The position numbers and the translations under genes are program-made. This document shows positions 35,249 to 48,113 of a DNA stretch of 64,000 bases, piece by piece. The notes under the pieces are model-generated. The model did not search any database. It saw nothing but the letters and a program-made list of their open reading frames with translations, and had not been told where the DNA came from. Each line of letters starts with the position of its first letter. Within the stretch, counting starts at the first letter, position 1. This DNA comes from Burkholderia sp. lig30. Its GTDB lineage: Bacteria; Pseudomonadota; Gammaproteobacteria; Burkholderiales; Burkholderiaceae. The stretch spans positions 1 to 64,000 of the forward strand of contig NZ_JGVW01000049.1 in NCBI RefSeq assembly GCF_000687455.2, given 5' to 3'.

Positions 35249-35785
35249 ATGGAGCAATTTCACGGCACGACCATCGTTTCCGTCCGACGCGGCGACCAAG
35301 TCGCGCTCGGCGGCGACGGCCAGGTGACGCTCGGCAATATCGTCATGAAGGGCGGCGCGCGGAAAGTGCGGCGCATCTACAACAACCAGGTACTAGTCGG
35401 CTTCGCGGGCGGCACCGCCGATGCGTTCTCTCTGCTCGACCGCTTCGAGGCGAAGCTCGAGAAGCACCAGGGCAACCTGACGCGCGCGGCCGTCGAGCTC
35501 GCGAAGGACTGGCGCACCGACCGGATGCTGCGCCGCCTGGAGGCAATGCTGATCACGGCCGACGCAAGCACGACGCTCGTCATCACCGGCAACGGCGATG
35601 TGCTCGACCCGGAAGGCGGGATCTGCGCGATCGGCTCGGGCGGCGCGTATGCGCAGGCCGCGGCCCGCGCGCTCGCCGACAACACCGAGCTGTCGCCGCG
35701 CGAGATCGTCGAGAAGGCGCTCGAGATCGCCGGCGACATGTGCATCTACACGAACCACAACCGCGTGATCGAAACGATCGAGTAA
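35249..35785 (+). CDS. hslV: ATP-dependent protease subunit HslV
   Basis: The 178-residue peptidase forms the double-hexamer core of the HslUV protease. The N terminus [14 protein letters not shown] contains the catalytic threonine after processing. [27 protein letters not shown] and [19 protein letters not shown] are family signatures. A GAGGAACGCAG region precedes the ATG. It is followed by hslU after ten bases, forming the usual operon. In many bacteria this operon is heat-inducible; no sigma-32 promoter was established here. Confidence 0.96.
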   Translation: MEQFHGTTIVSVRRGDQVALGGDGQVTLGNIVMKGGARKVRRIYNNQVLVGFAGGTADAFSLLDRFEAKLEKHQGNLTRAAVELAKDWRTDRMLRRLEAMLITADASTTLVITGNGDVLDPEGGICAIGSGGAYAQAAARALADNTELSPREIVEKALEIAGDMCIYTNHNRVIETIE

Positions 35786-35795
35786 GGACAGCGCA

Positions 35796-37139
35796 ATGAG
35801 CACCATGACCCCTGCCGAGATCGTCTCGGAACTCGACAAGCACATCATCGGCCAGGACAACGCGAAGAAGGCCGTCGCGGTCGCGCTGCGCAACCGCTGG
35901 CGCCGCCAGCAGGTCGCCGAGCCACTGCGCCAGGAAATCACGCCGAAGAACATCCTGATGATCGGGCCGACGGGCGTCGGCAAGACGGAAATCGCGCGGC
36001 GCCTGGCCAAGCTCGCCGACGCGCCGTTCATCAAGATCGAGGCGACCAAGTTCACCGAGGTCGGCTACGTCGGCCGCGACGTCGACAGCATCGTGCGCGA
36101 CCTGATCGAGATCTCGGTCAAGCAGACCCGCGAGGCGGAAATGCGCAAGGTGCGCAGCAAGGCGACGGACCAGGCCGAGGACCGCGTCCTCGACATCCTG
36201 CTGCCGCAGCCGCGCGCGGTCGGCTTCGGCTCGAACGCCGAGCATGCGAACGACGACAACAACGCGACCCGCCAGACGTTCCGCAAGCGCCTGCGCGAAG
36301 GCCAGCTCGACGACAAGGAAATCGAGCTCGACCTCGAGCAGCCGACGATCGGCATGGACATCATGGCGCCGCCGGGCATGGAGGAGATGACCGAGCAGAT
36401 CCGCTCGATGTTCTCGAACCTGGGCAGCGGCAAGAAGACGCGCCGCAAGGTGAAGATCAACGAAGCGCTGAAGCTGCTGACGGACGAGGAAGCGGCGAAG
36501 ATGCTCAACGAAGAGGAAGTGAAGACGAAGGCCGTGCAGAACGTCGAGCAGAACGGCATCGTGTTCCTCGACGAAATCGACAAGATCACGTCGCGCAACC
36601 ACGAAGGCGGCGGTGGCGAGGTGTCGCGCCAGGGCGTGCAGCGCGACCTGCTGCCGCTGGTCGAAGGCACGACGATCAACACGAAGTACGGGATGGTGAA
36701 GACCGATCACATCCTGTTCATCGCGAGCGGCGCGTTCCATCTCGCGAAGCCGAGCGACCTGATTCCGGAGCTGCAGGGCCGCTTCCCGATCCGCGTCGAG
36801 CTGGATTCGCTGTCGGTGAAGGACTTCGAGGCGATTCTGGTCGCGACCGACGCGAGCCTCGTCAAGCAGTATCAGGCGCTCCTCGCGACCGAGGACGTCG
36901 AGCTCGAATTTGCCGAGGACGGCATCCGGCGCCTCGCGGAGATCGCGTTCTCGGTCAACGAGAAGACCGAGAACATCGGCGCGCGGCGCCTGTACACGGT
37001 GATCGAGAAGCTGCTCGAGGAAGTGTCGTTCTCGGCCGGCAACCATGCCGGCGAGCGCGTGACGATCGACGCGGCCTACGTCAACCGTGCGCTCGGCGAA
37101 GTCGCGCAGGACGAAGACCTGTCGCGCTACGTGCTGTAA
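35796..37139 (+). CDS. hslU: ATP-dependent protease ATPase subunit HslU
   Basis: The 447-residue AAA+ unfoldase feeds substrates to HslV. It begins [35 protein letters not shown]; Walker A is [15 protein letters not shown] (near 62), with the pore loop GYVGRDV soon after. Walker B is [12 protein letters not shown] (near 253), and the C-terminal tail LSRYVL inserts into HslV. The length is normal. A terminator follows 24 bases downstream. Confidence 0.97.
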   Translation: MSTMTPAEIVSELDKHIIGQDNAKKAVAVALRNRWRRQQVAEPLRQEITPKNILMIGPTGVGKTEIARRLAKLADAPFIKIEATKFTEVGYVGRDVDSIVRDLIEISVKQTREAEMRKVRSKATDQAEDRVLDILLPQPRAVGFGSNAEHANDDNNATRQTFRKRLREGQLDDKEIELDLEQPTIGMDIMAPPGMEEMTEQIRSMFSNLGSGKKTRRKVKINEALKLLTDEEAAKMLNEEEVKTKAVQNVEQNGIVFLDEIDKITSRNHEGGGGEVSRQGVQRDLLPLVEGTTINTKYGMVKTDHILFIASGAFHLAKPSDLIPELQGRFPIRVELDSLSVKDFEAILVATDASLVKQYQALLATEDVELEFAEDGIRRLAEIAFSVNEKTENIGARRLYTVIEKLLEEVSFSAGNHAGERVTIDAAYVNRALGEVAQDEDLSRYVL

Positions 37140-37162
37140 CGCGCCTGCGCATCGCGCAATGC

Positions 37163-37194
37163 AAACGGGCGGCCCGGCGGGCCGCCCGTTTTTT
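37163..37194 (+). terminator. Rho-independent terminator of hslVU
   Basis: AAACGGGCGGCCC-GGC-GGGCCGCCCGTTTTTT forms a near-perfect stem with a T tail, 24 bases after hslU. The A run on the left side could also serve the convergent regA transcript. Confidence 0.92.
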
Positions 37195-37275
37195 CATCGG
37201 CTGCCGCGCGAAGCCGCATGCCGGGCCGGCCCGCGCGACGCGCCGGGCGCGCGCGACCGGCAAGCGCGCAGCGCG

Positions 37276-37814
37276 TTACTGCCGCACCGGCTTCTTCGCG
37301 AGCTTGCGCTGCAGCGTGCGGCGGTGCATGTTGAGCGCGCGTGCGGTCGCCGAGATGTTGTTGTTGTTCTCTGCGAGCACGCGCTGGATGTGCTCCCACT
37401 CGAGGCGATCGACCGACAGCACGACCGGATTCTCGAGCGCTTCCTCGGCCTGCACCTCGGTCGCGTTGGTCTGCAGCGCGGCGAGGATCGACTCGATGTT
37501 CGCGGGCTTCGCCAGATAGTTGTCCGCGCCGTCCTTCACCGCCTGCACGGCGGTCGCGATGCTCGCATAGCCGGTCAGCACGAGAATCCGCGCGTCCGGC
37601 TGCAGGTCGCACAGCGGCGCGATCAGGCTCAGGCCCGAATCCTCGCCGAGATGCAGGTCGACGGTGATGAACTGGAACCGGGCCGACGCCGCGAGCTTGA
37701 GCGCCGCCTCCTTGTCGTGCGCCTGCTGGACCGCGTAGCCGCGACGCTCGAGGCCGCGCGCGAGCGTGCTGGCAAATACCTCGTTGTCGTCGATCACCAG
37801 GAAATTGTTGTCGC

Positions 37815-37818
<4 letters not shown>
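37276..37818 (-). CDS. regA: Redox response regulator of the RegA/PrrA/ActR family
   Basis: The 180-residue regulator has a receiver domain (DDNEVF, phospho-acceptor Asp in FITVDLHLGEDSG, LTGYASI, Lys in YLAKPANI). A Fis-type helix-turn-helix C terminus follows (EWEHIQRVLAENNNNISATARALNMHRRTLQRKL). The nearly invariant C terminus identifies the RegA/PrrA/ActR/RoxR group, which controls redox-dependent energy metabolism genes. It is translated with the kinase gene upstream (four-base ATGA overlap). Confidence 0.92.
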
Positions 37819-40531
<2,713 letters not shown>

Positions 40532-40533
40532 GC

Positions 40534-41334
40534 ATGCGCCGCACGCAAGCCGCACCGGCCCCGTCCGGCGCGCGCCTGCCGCCTGCCGTGCTGCGCCGGC
40601 GCGTGTCGCGCAGCCGGCCCCGCACCGGCACGCCGGTGTGGCTGTTCGATCTCGACAACACCCTCCACCACGCATCGCACGCGATCTTTCCGGAGATCAA
40701 CCGCGCGATGACGCAATACATCGCCGATACGCTGCAGGTCGGGCACGCCGAGGCCGACCGCCTGCGCACCGGCTACACCGAGCGCTACGGCGCCGCGCTG
40801 CTCGGCCTCGCGCGCCACCATCCGATCGATCCGCACGACTTCCTGCGCGCCGTCCACACGTTCGCCGACCTGCCCGCGATGCTGCGCGCCGAGCGCGGCC
40901 TCGCGCGCATGGTCGCCGCGCTGCCCGGCCGCAAGCTCGTGCTGACCAACGCGCCGGAAAACTACGCGCGCGCGGTGCTGCGCGCGCTGCGCATCGAGCG
41001 GCTGTTCGAGCGCGTGATCGCGATCGAGCACATGCGCGACCGCCGCGGCTGGCGCGCGAAGCCCGACACCACGATGCTGCGGCGGGCGATGCGCGCCGCG
41101 CATGCGCGGCTGGCCGACGCGATCCTCGTCGAGGACACCCGCGGCCACCTGAAGCGCTACAAGCGGCTCGGCATCGGCACGATCTGGATCACCGGCCATC
41201 TGCCGGGCCACTTGCCGAACACCGGGCGTCCGCACTATGTCGATCAGCGGATTCGTTCGTTAAAATCGCTGCGACTGGGCACTCGATCGGGGCGACAGAA
41301 ATGCAACCGACTCACCCGCAAGACCACGCCGTAA
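40534..41334 (+). CDS. HAD-family pyrimidine 5'-nucleotidase
   Basis: The 266-residue protein has the HAD nucleophile motif VWLFDLDNTLHHASHAIFPEIN (near residue 35), KLVLTNAPENYA as motif II, KPDTTML with its Lys, and the acidic VEDTRGHLKRYKRLG as motif IV. It matches the pyrimidine 5'-nucleotidase/SDT1-like group that dephosphorylates UMP or CMP. The N-terminal 30 residues are basic and poorly conserved in appearance. It starts two bases after the argB stop and overlaps slmA by 34 bases. Confidence 0.85.
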   Translation: MRRTQAAPAPSGARLPPAVLRRRVSRSRPRTGTPVWLFDLDNTLHHASHAIFPEINRAMTQYIADTLQVGHAEADRLRTGYTERYGAALLGLARHHPIDPHDFLRAVHTFADLPAMLRAERGLARMVAALPGRKLVLTNAPENYARAVLRALRIERLFERVIAIEHMRDRRGWRAKPDTTMLRRAMRAAHARLADAILVEDTRGHLKRYKRLGIGTIWITGHLPGHLPNTGRPHYVDQRIRSLKSLRLGTRSGRQKCNRLTRKTTP

Positions 41335-41966
41335 CGGACAACCAGGCAGTCACCCGCACCCGCCCGAAGCCGGGCGAGCGCCGCGTGCTCATCCTGCAGA
41401 TGCTCGCGTCGATGCTCGAGGCGCCGAAGTCCGAGAAGATCACGACCGCGGCGCTCGCCGCGCGGCTCGACGTGTCGGAAGCCGCGCTGTACCGGCACTT
41501 CGCGAGCAAGGCGAAGATGTACGAAGGACTGATCGAATTCATCGAGCAGTCGTTCTTCGGACTCGTCAACCAGATCGTCGCGAAGGAGCCGAACGGCGTG
41601 CTGCAGGCCCGCGCGATCGCGATGATGATGCTCAACTTCGCCGCGAAGAATCCCGGCATGACCCGCGTGCTGACGGGCGAAGCGCTCGTCGGCGAGCACG
41701 AACGCCTCACCGAGCGCGTCAACCAGATGCTCGACCGCATCGAGGCGACGCTCAAGCAATGCCTGCGGGTCGCGCGGATGGAAGCGAACGGGCAGCCGGA
41801 CGGCATGGCCGCCGCCGTCCCGCTGCCGGCCGACTACGACCCGGCCGCGCGCGCGAGCCTCCTCGTCAGCTACGTGATCGGACGCTGGCACCGCTACGCG
41901 AAAAGCGGCTTCCAGCTCCCGCCCGGCGAACATGCCGATGCCCATCTGCTTCTGATCCTGCAATGA
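41301..41966 (+). CDS. slmA: Nucleoid occlusion factor SlmA (TetR family)
   Basis: The 221-residue TetR-fold protein has an N-terminal HTH (KITTAALAARLDVSEAALYRHFASKAKMYEGLIEFIE) that binds SlmA sites and blocks FtsZ assembly over the chromosome. VGEHERLTERVNQMLDRIEATLKQ follows. Relative to E. coli it is extended at both ends. The start ATG at 41301 lies inside the end of the nucleotidase gene, so translation is probably coupled. Confidence 0.9.
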   Translation: MQPTHPQDHAVTDNQAVTRTRPKPGERRVLILQMLASMLEAPKSEKITTAALAARLDVSEAALYRHFASKAKMYEGLIEFIEQSFFGLVNQIVAKEPNGVLQARAIAMMMLNFAAKNPGMTRVLTGEALVGEHERLTERVNQMLDRIEATLKQCLRVARMEANGQPDGMAAAVPLPADYDPAARASLLVSYVIGRWHRYAKSGFQLPPGEHADAHLLLILQ

Positions 41967-42566
41967 CGCGCGGGCCGGCGCACCCGCGTGCGCCGGCCGA
42001 CCCTGCATCGCTTTGCGCACCCGGGCGGCCAGCGCCCGACAAGCTGCCCGGTCGACTCGCGAACGGCGGAACCGGCCGTTTTGCCCACGCGTCGGCATGA
42101 GCGACGACAACGGCCCTCCCGAAGCTGGCGCCGCATCCGGAAGACATCGCCGCGCCCGGTTCGCCGCCGCACATGACGATTCGCAATCCTGAATGTCAGC
42201 ATGACGTGCGCCATCGCGCCGCACGTTCAAGCCGGCATCCCTGAAGCGCCGCCTGACGCCTCGCGCCCACGCTGTCCGCCTCGCGCGGCTCGCCGTCCGG
42301 CACTCAAATCGCCACGTCAAATCCTGATGACGTTTCGCGCAGCCCGTCCCGCCATTTGAAGTTCTTTAAACAAATATAGGACTAGAACGAGGGAATCCGG
42401 ACGGGTTTTAAATCTTGTCCAATTCTTTCAAACACCCTACTCCGGAACAATGGCACTTGTTTCCTGCAGTTGCTTCCAGCGAGTCCTAGCTACCGCTGCG
42501 AACGGTACGAAGGAAACGTCGGCGCGCCGCTTTTCGGCGCAAGGCCATCACTAACAGGGTACTTAC
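41967..42566. promoter_or_regulatory. 600-base control region before the fimbrial operon
   Basis: No supported gene was found. From about 42350 to 42470 the DNA turns AT-rich (TTTAAACAAATATAGGAC, then GGTTTTAAATCTTGTCC, then CAATTCTTTCAAAC), an obvious place for the fimbrial promoter and regulator binding. I found no flanking inverted repeats like those of a fim invertible switch. A long untranslated leader before the first pilin is likely. Confidence 0.45.
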
Positions 42567-43109
42567 ATGTCCAAGAAAGCACTTTCCATTCTTCTGGCGA
42601 CAGCGGGTCTCGTCACCGCGGCCTCGTCGGCACACGCTGCCGACGGCACGATCACGATCACCGGCGAGATTACCGCCCAGACCTGCACGATCTCGGGCGA
42701 CGGCGGCGGCAAGGATTTCACCGTGACGCTGCCCACCGTGTCGACGTCGGCACTCGCCACGTCGGGCGCGACGGCCGGCCGCAAGCCGTTCCGCATCGCG
42801 CTGACCAACTGCTCGCCGAACTCGGGCAACGCCTCGGTGTACTTCGAGCCGGGCACCACGGTCAACGCGGAAACCGGCCAGCTGAAGAACGCCACCGGCA
42901 ACGCAACGAACGTCGAAGTCGGCCTGCTGAACAAGGACGCATCGAACATCAAGCTCGGCGCGGCCCAGGCACAGCAGAACTCGCAGGTGGTGCCGATCGC
43001 CAGCGGCGCGGCAAACCTCGACTACTACGCGCAATACGTCGCGACGGGCGGCGCAGCCACCGCCGGCACGGTGGGTACGTCGGTCATGTATTCGGTCTCG
43101 TATCAGTAA
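42567..43109 (+). CDS. Type 1-like fimbrial major subunit (pilin 1)
   Basis: The 180-residue pilin has a Sec signal (KKALSILLATAGLVTAASSAHA, cleaved near 25). The chaperone-usher pilin fold begins GTITITGEITAQTCTISGDG and has a conserved Cys pair (near residues 40 and 78). It ends VMYSVSYQ with the donor-strand Tyr penultimate to Gln. It should polymerise as the fimbrial rod. It is the first gene of a five-gene cluster and closely resembles pilin 2 at the other end. Confidence 0.93.
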   Translation: MSKKALSILLATAGLVTAASSAHAADGTITITGEITAQTCTISGDGGGKDFTVTLPTVSTSALATSGATAGRKPFRIALTNCSPNSGNASVYFEPGTTVNAETGQLKNATGNATNVEVGLLNKDASNIKLGAAQAQQNSQVVPIASGAANLDYYAQYVATGGAATAGTVGTSVMYSVSYQ

Positions 43110-43212
43110 CCCGGTCTCACGACTGGCGGCCCGTGTCCATGGAGCAATCGCGGCACGGGCCGCACCCGACCGACGCGGCATGTGTTTGTTTATCGAGAAG
43201 GAGAAATCGACG

Positions 43213-43977
43213 ATGGGGATGCCAATGAACTGGCGCTCGAGCGTGGGCGCCGCGATGCTGATCGCTTCGCTGTCCGGCGTGGGTACCGCGAACGCGAGCG
43301 TGGTAATCGGCGGCACACGCGTGGTGTATCCGGAAAAGGAACGCGAAGTCACGGTGAAGCTGACCAACGTGGGTGACCGGCCATCGCTGGTCCAGGCCTG
43401 GATCGACGACGGCAACGCCAATGCGCTGCCGGACGAATCGAAGGTGCCGTTCACGCTGACGCCGCCGCTGTTCCGCCTCGATCCGCAGAAAGGACAAAGC
43501 CTGCGGCTGATCCATACGAAGGAGCCGCTCGCGCAGGACAAGGAAACCCTTTACTGGTTGAACGTGCTCGACGTCCCGCCGCAAGCGGCCGACGATCCCG
43601 ACACGCCGAACCTGCTGCAACTCGCATTCCGTTCGCGCATCAAGCTGTTCCTCCGTCCCGCCGCGCTGCAGGGCGTGGCCGACGAATCCGCCGAGAAGGT
43701 CACCTGGAACTTCGCGCCGAAGGCCGGCGGCGGCTATGCGCTCGAAGCGAAGAACCCGACGCCCTACCACGTGACGTTCACGCACCTGACCGTGAAATCC
43801 GGCGGCGCGACCTGGACCGACGAAAAGGGCGGCATGGTCAAGCCCGGCGCCACCGAGCGCTTCGACGTCGGCAACGTGCCGTCGCTGCCGGCCGGGCCGA
43901 TCGAGGTCGACTACACGTTCCTCGACGACTACGGCGCGGGCGTACAGGGTACTTACGCGCCGAAAGCCGCGCGCTGA
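43213..43977 (+). CDS. Fimbrial periplasmic chaperone (FimC/PapD family)
   Basis: The 254-residue protein has a signal peptide (about 27 residues), then the two Ig-like domains of PapD chaperones. SVVIGGTRVVYPEKEREVTVKLTN contains the conserved Arg; PPLFRLDPQKGQSLRLIHTKEPL lies near 95-115 with the G1-strand region; LFLRPAAL starts domain 2. It folds pilins by donor-strand complementation. The ATG at 43213 follows GAGAAGGAG, so the longer frame from 43180 is not used. Confidence 0.93.
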   Translation: MGMPMNWRSSVGAAMLIASLSGVGTANASVVIGGTRVVYPEKEREVTVKLTNVGDRPSLVQAWIDDGNANALPDESKVPFTLTPPLFRLDPQKGQSLRLIHTKEPLAQDKETLYWLNVLDVPPQAADDPDTPNLLQLAFRSRIKLFLRPAALQGVADESAEKVTWNFAPKAGGGYALEAKNPTPYHVTFTHLTVKSGGATWTDEKGGMVKPGATERFDVGNVPSLPAGPIEVDYTFLDDYGAGVQGTYAPKAAR

Positions 43978-44060
43978 CGCCCCCGCGCTTGCCAGCCCCA
44001 ATCCCTGTCGGAACGTCGGTGCGGTTGTCGCACCGGTGAAGGTACACCGTCGCTCGCGTT

Positions 44061-46799
44061 ATGACGATGCGGCATCGATACGTTGAATTTATGCGAGCCA
44101 ATCATCAAACTCGGCCGTCGGAGGCCACCGCGCGTTTCACACTCAAGCCGAGCTGCCTGTTCGTCATGGCGGCGCTCGGCGGCTGGGCCGCCGATGCGGC
44201 GGCGGCCGACGTCTCCGCAGCGGCGGCTACGGATGCCCCTGCCGCGGCGGCGGACCATTTCGAGGTCGCCCAGGTTCATTTCAACGACACGTTGATGATG
44301 AAGCCGCGCGGACAGCGGCTCGATCTCGAGCGTTTCGCGAAGGGCAATCCCGTCGCGGCGGGCGACTACGCGCTCGACCTCTACGTGAACGGGCAATGGA
44401 ACGGCCGCTCGACGGTGCGTTTCGCGGCGGAAGGGGATGCGGTCAACGCGAAGCCATGCTTCGATCGCGCACTGGTGGCCCGGCTCGGTCTCGACGACCA
44501 GGCGCTCGCCGACACGGGGCGCGCCGAGCTGGCGCGCGTGCAGGCGGGCGAGTGCACGGACGTCGACAAGCTGGTCGCCGACGCGAAGTATGAATTCGAC
44601 ATGTCGGAGCTGCGCCTGAACGTGAGCATTCCGCAGGCGGCGCTGCTGCGCAATCCGCGCGGCTACGTCAGCCCGGAACTGTGGGACGGCGGCGTGCCGA
44701 GCGCGACGCTCAAGTACAACGCGAACGTGTTCCGCAGCACGTCGTCCGGCTACGAAAGCACGCAGGGGTACCTGGGGCTGAACGCGGGCGTCAACATCGC
44801 GAACTGGCATTTCCGGCACAACGGCACCTATACCGCGCAGTCGCACGGCGAAACCCGGTATCAGAGCCTCAATACGTATGTGCAGCGCGACCTGCCGGCC
44901 TGGCGCAGCCAGCTGAAGATCGGCGAGACCTATACCGACGGCACGCTGTTCGAAAGCGTCGGCATGCGCGGCGCCACGCTCGAGACGGACGACCGGATGC
45001 TGCCCGATTCGATGCGCGGCTATGCGCCGGTGATCCGCGGCGTCGCATCGAGCAATGCGCACGTCGAGGTTTCGCAGAACGGCAACAAGCTCTACGAGAC
45101 GAACGTCGCGCCGGGCGCGTTCCAGATCGACGACCTGTACCCGACCGGCTACGGCGGCAACCTGCTCGTCACCGTGACCGAGGCCGACGGCCGGAAACAC
45201 AGCTTCACCGTGCCGTACGCGGCCGTCGTGCAATCGCTGCGCCCCGGCGTCTCGCGCTACGGCGTCGCGGTGGGCCAGCTGCGCGAGTCGCAACTGAACA
45301 GTCATCCGGGTTTCGCGCAGGCCACGTATCAGCGCGGCATCAGCAATCTGCTGACGGGCTATGTCGGCGCGATCGTCGCTGAAAACTATCTGGCCGGGCT
45401 GGTCGGCGCGGCGGTCAACACGCCGGTGGGCGCGCTCGCCGTCGACGTCACGCATGCCAGCGCGCGCATCCCGGGCGTCTCGGCGACGAGCGGCCAGAGC
45501 GTGCGCGTCAGCTACAGCAAGTTCGTGGAGCCGACCGGCACGAACATCGCGGTCGCCGCGTATCGCTATTCGTCGCGCGGTTACTGGGGCATGCGCGACG
45601 CCATGTATGCCCGCGAACGCGCGGCGGCGGGCGGCGATCCGAACGACGCGTACCGGCAGCGCAACCAGGTCCAGCTCACGCTGAACCAGACGCTCGGCGA
45701 AGGGCGCGGCAGCCTGTTCGCAGTGGGCTCGACGGTCAGCTACTGGAATCGTCAGGGCACGACGACGCAATTCCAGGTCGGTTACAACAACAACCTGCGC
45801 CTGGCGGGCGTCAACCTGAGCTACAACCTGTCCGTCTCGCGCCAGCGCGATGGCTACACGGGCCGGTTGAACAACCAGGTGTACGCGAACGTCACGGTCC
45901 CGCTCGGCCGGCGCAGCAATGCGCCGACGCTCAGCGCGAGCGTCACGCACGACAGCCGGAGCGGCGCGATCGGCCAGATGTCGCTGAGCGGCACCGCCGG
46001 GAAATCCAACGCGTTCTCGTACGGCGTGAACGCGACCACCGGCGGCGGCGCGACGTCCGGCGGCGCCAACGCGCAGTACCGCAGCCCGTTCGCCACCGTC
46101 TCGGGCAGCGCGGCCGGCGGCAGCGGTTACTCGAGCGTGTCCGCCGGCGTGTCGGGCGCAATCGTCGGACATGCGGGCGGTGTCACGCTCGCCAACGATC
46201 TCGGCGAAACGGTCGCGATCGTCGAGGCGAAGGATGCTGTCGGCGCACGCGTCACGAACGGCACGGACGTCCGGATCGACCGGCGCGGCTATGCGGTGCT
46301 GCCGTATCTGACGCCGTACCAGATGAACACCATCGAGCTCGATCCGAAGGGCATTCCGCTGGACGTCGAAATGCTGTCGACGAGCCAGCAGATCGCGCCG
46401 CGCGCGAACTCGGTCGTGAAGGTCAAGTTCGGAACCGTCAGCGGGCGCGCCGCGCTGCTCACGGTGCGTCAGCCGAACGGCGGCGCGTTGCCGTTCGGCG
46501 CCAACGTGCTGGACGAGCAGGGCCAGATGGTCGGAACGCTCGGCCAGGGCGGCCACCTGTTCGTTCGCGGGCTGAACGACACGGGCAAGCTGACCGCGAA
46601 ATGGGGCAATCGTGCTACGGAATCCTGCACGTTTGCCTATCAACTGCCGACCAAGCAGCGCGGCGAGGATGTGTATGCGCGCACCAACGCGGTCTGTGAC
46701 TACGGCGCGAACAAAGCCGACAGTCAGCGCGGCTCCCGCACGCCCGGCCATGCCGAGCCGTATGCAGGCGCGCATGACGACGCGACGGCGCAACGCTGA
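44061..46799 (+). CDS. Outer-membrane fimbrial usher (FimD/PapC family)
   Basis: The 912-residue usher has an N-terminal signal region, then the usher N-domain (FNDTLMM... LDLERFAKGNPVAAGDYALDLYVNGQW). The 24-strand barrel with plug includes SYMP-type blocks such as DDRMLPDSMRGYAPVIRGVA, followed by GAFQIDDLYPTGYGGNLLVTVTEADG. Two C-terminal plate domains end with GANVLDEQGQMVGTLGQGGHLFVRGL. It secretes and assembles the pilins at the outer membrane. The start could be 44061 or 44091; neither has a strong ribosome site. Confidence 0.93.
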   Translation: MTMRHRYVEFMRANHQTRPSEATARFTLKPSCLFVMAALGGWAADAAAADVSAAAATDAPAAAADHFEVAQVHFNDTLMMKPRGQRLDLERFAKGNPVAAGDYALDLYVNGQWNGRSTVRFAAEGDAVNAKPCFDRALVARLGLDDQALADTGRAELARVQAGECTDVDKLVADAKYEFDMSELRLNVSIPQAALLRNPRGYVSPELWDGGVPSATLKYNANVFRSTSSGYESTQGYLGLNAGVNIANWHFRHNGTYTAQSHGETRYQSLNTYVQRDLPAWRSQLKIGETYTDGTLFESVGMRGATLETDDRMLPDSMRGYAPVIRGVASSNAHVEVSQNGNKLYETNVAPGAFQIDDLYPTGYGGNLLVTVTEADGRKHSFTVPYAAVVQSLRPGVSRYGVAVGQLRESQLNSHPGFAQATYQRGISNLLTGYVGAIVAENYLAGLVGAAVNTPVGALAVDVTHASARIPGVSATSGQSVRVSYSKFVEPTGTNIAVAAYRYSSRGYWGMRDAMYARERAAAGGDPNDAYRQRNQVQLTLNQTLGEGRGSLFAVGSTVSYWNRQGTTTQFQVGYNNNLRLAGVNLSYNLSVSRQRDGYTGRLNNQVYANVTVPLGRRSNAPTLSASVTHDSRSGAIGQMSLSGTAGKSNAFSYGVNATTGGGATSGGANAQYRSPFATVSGSAAGGSGYSSVSAGVSGAIVGHAGGVTLANDLGETVAIVEAKDAVGARVTNGTDVRIDRRGYAVLPYLTPYQMNTIELDPKGIPLDVEMLSTSQQIAPRANSVVKVKFGTVSGRAALLTVRQPNGGALPFGANVLDEQGQMVGTLGQGGHLFVRGLNDTGKLTAKWGNRATESCTFAYQLPTKQRGEDVYARTNAVCDYGANKADSQRGSRTPGHAEPYAGAHDDATAQR

Positions 46800-46826
46800 A
46801 TGCTCTTGAACAGGGGAGATTAATCA

Positions 46827-47882
46827 ATGAATTCGAATCGTGATATCGATGCGACCAAGTCATTTAAATATTTAATGCGCAGTTTCATCGTCGTGCTTGC
46901 AGCATTCGGCTCGAATTTTGCGCACGCGCAGGCCACGTGCAGAAGTACGGGACCGAGTGTTTATCAATATTTCTTTTCGTTCGGCAATCTGCTCGTTCCT
47001 CCGAATGCGCCCAACGGAACCGTTCTGGCGACGGCGACAGTCGACATGCCGTACGAATGCGACGCCAATGCGGCGCCTCCCGGAGGGTGGAAATATGAAT
47101 ACTTCAACACGTGGAGACCGTCGACCATTCCCAACGTCGGATATTACGGAACGGGCGCCGGGATTTTTGGAGCGATCGGGATTCGCGTGAGCAATCTCGA
47201 TACGGGTGAGGTGATGACTGGATTCAATAGCACCCCTCAGGAATGGGGGCCGCCGAATCCCACTACCCAGCCGCTTTCCGGGACATTCAGAATGAAATAC
47301 GAACTGATCAAGCTAAGCGACACCATTTATAGCCAAAAGAACCTGCCAAACGGCGTGATTGGAATTTTTAATGCAAAAGTATTGAGCAGGGCAAATACCG
47401 GCCGTGGCTACACATTCCAAGCCTATTGGAAGGCGCTTGGCGAAAAAATCACCGTCATGCCGCAGAGCTGCACCGTCACGACGCCGTCCCCCAACGTGCG
47501 TTTGCCGTCGGTCGCTGCCAGCAAGCTGAATGCGGTCGGCATGACCGCGGGCGATACGGGATTCAACATCGGCTTGTCGTGCAAGTCGGGCTCGAATGTC
47601 TACGTGACGCTGACCGACCTGACCGACCCGGGCAATACGGGCAACCAGTTGACGCTCGCACCGGGATCGTCGGCGAACGGTGTGAAGCTGCGCATCCTGA
47701 AAGACGGTCAAGCGCTCGGCTACGGCCCCGATTCGGCCGCGGTCGGCAACACGAATCAATGGTATGTCGGCCCGTCGGCAACGACCTCCAGCATTCCGTT
47801 GAGTGCGCAGTACATCTCCACCGGCGCCGTCTCCGGCGGCACGGTGAAGGGTGTCGCGACGTTCACGATGAGTTATCAGTGA
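46827..47882 (+). CDS. Two-domain fimbrial tip adhesin
   Basis: The 351-residue protein has a signal peptide (ending AHA near residue 35), then an N-terminal receptor-binding domain (about 36-205; Tyr/Asn/Pro-rich). The C-terminal pilin domain (SCTVTTPSPNVRLPSVAAS... CKSGSNVYVTLTD... GVATFTMSYQ) anchors it to the fimbria. This FimH-like layout marks the tip adhesin. The N-terminal half is clearly AT-richer than its surroundings, the pilin half is not, so the binding domain may have been exchanged by recombination. The ligand is unknown. Confidence 0.87.
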   Translation: MNSNRDIDATKSFKYLMRSFIVVLAAFGSNFAHAQATCRSTGPSVYQYFFSFGNLLVPPNAPNGTVLATATVDMPYECDANAAPPGGWKYEYFNTWRPSTIPNVGYYGTGAGIFGAIGIRVSNLDTGEVMTGFNSTPQEWGPPNPTTQPLSGTFRMKYELIKLSDTIYSQKNLPNGVIGIFNAKVLSRANTGRGYTFQAYWKALGEKITVMPQSCTVTTPSPNVRLPSVAASKLNAVGMTAGDTGFNIGLSCKSGSNVYVTLTDLTDPGNTGNQLTLAPGSSANGVKLRILKDGQALGYGPDSAAVGNTNQWYVGPSATTSSIPLSAQYISTGAVSGGTVKGVATFTMSYQ

Positions 47883-48113
47883 ACGCAGTAATTCCGGGGC
47901 GCATCCGGTTGCCCGCAAGTCGCGTCAACGGATGCTCCCCGGCGGCCACCGGTCCAGCCGGTGGCCAGAACAGGCTTCTGCTTGGCAATCCGAACGGATT
48001 GCATCGGGAGGCCACTGTCGGACGAAGTCGCGTGTGGCCTGCATCGCCGTTCACGGCATGCAGACGGCTCGACGGCGGAGTTCGTTTATCTACCTAGTAC
48101 TAGAGGAATTGAC

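Noticed and set aside
41967-42566. Invertible fim-switch-like promoter
   Set aside because: No flanking inverted repeats or adjacent recombinase gene were found; xerC is a housekeeping gene 11 kb away.
43953-46793. 946-codon reverse-strand ORF opposite the fimbrial usher
   Set aside because: It is an antisense shadow of the usher with a low-complexity Arg/Ala/Val composition.
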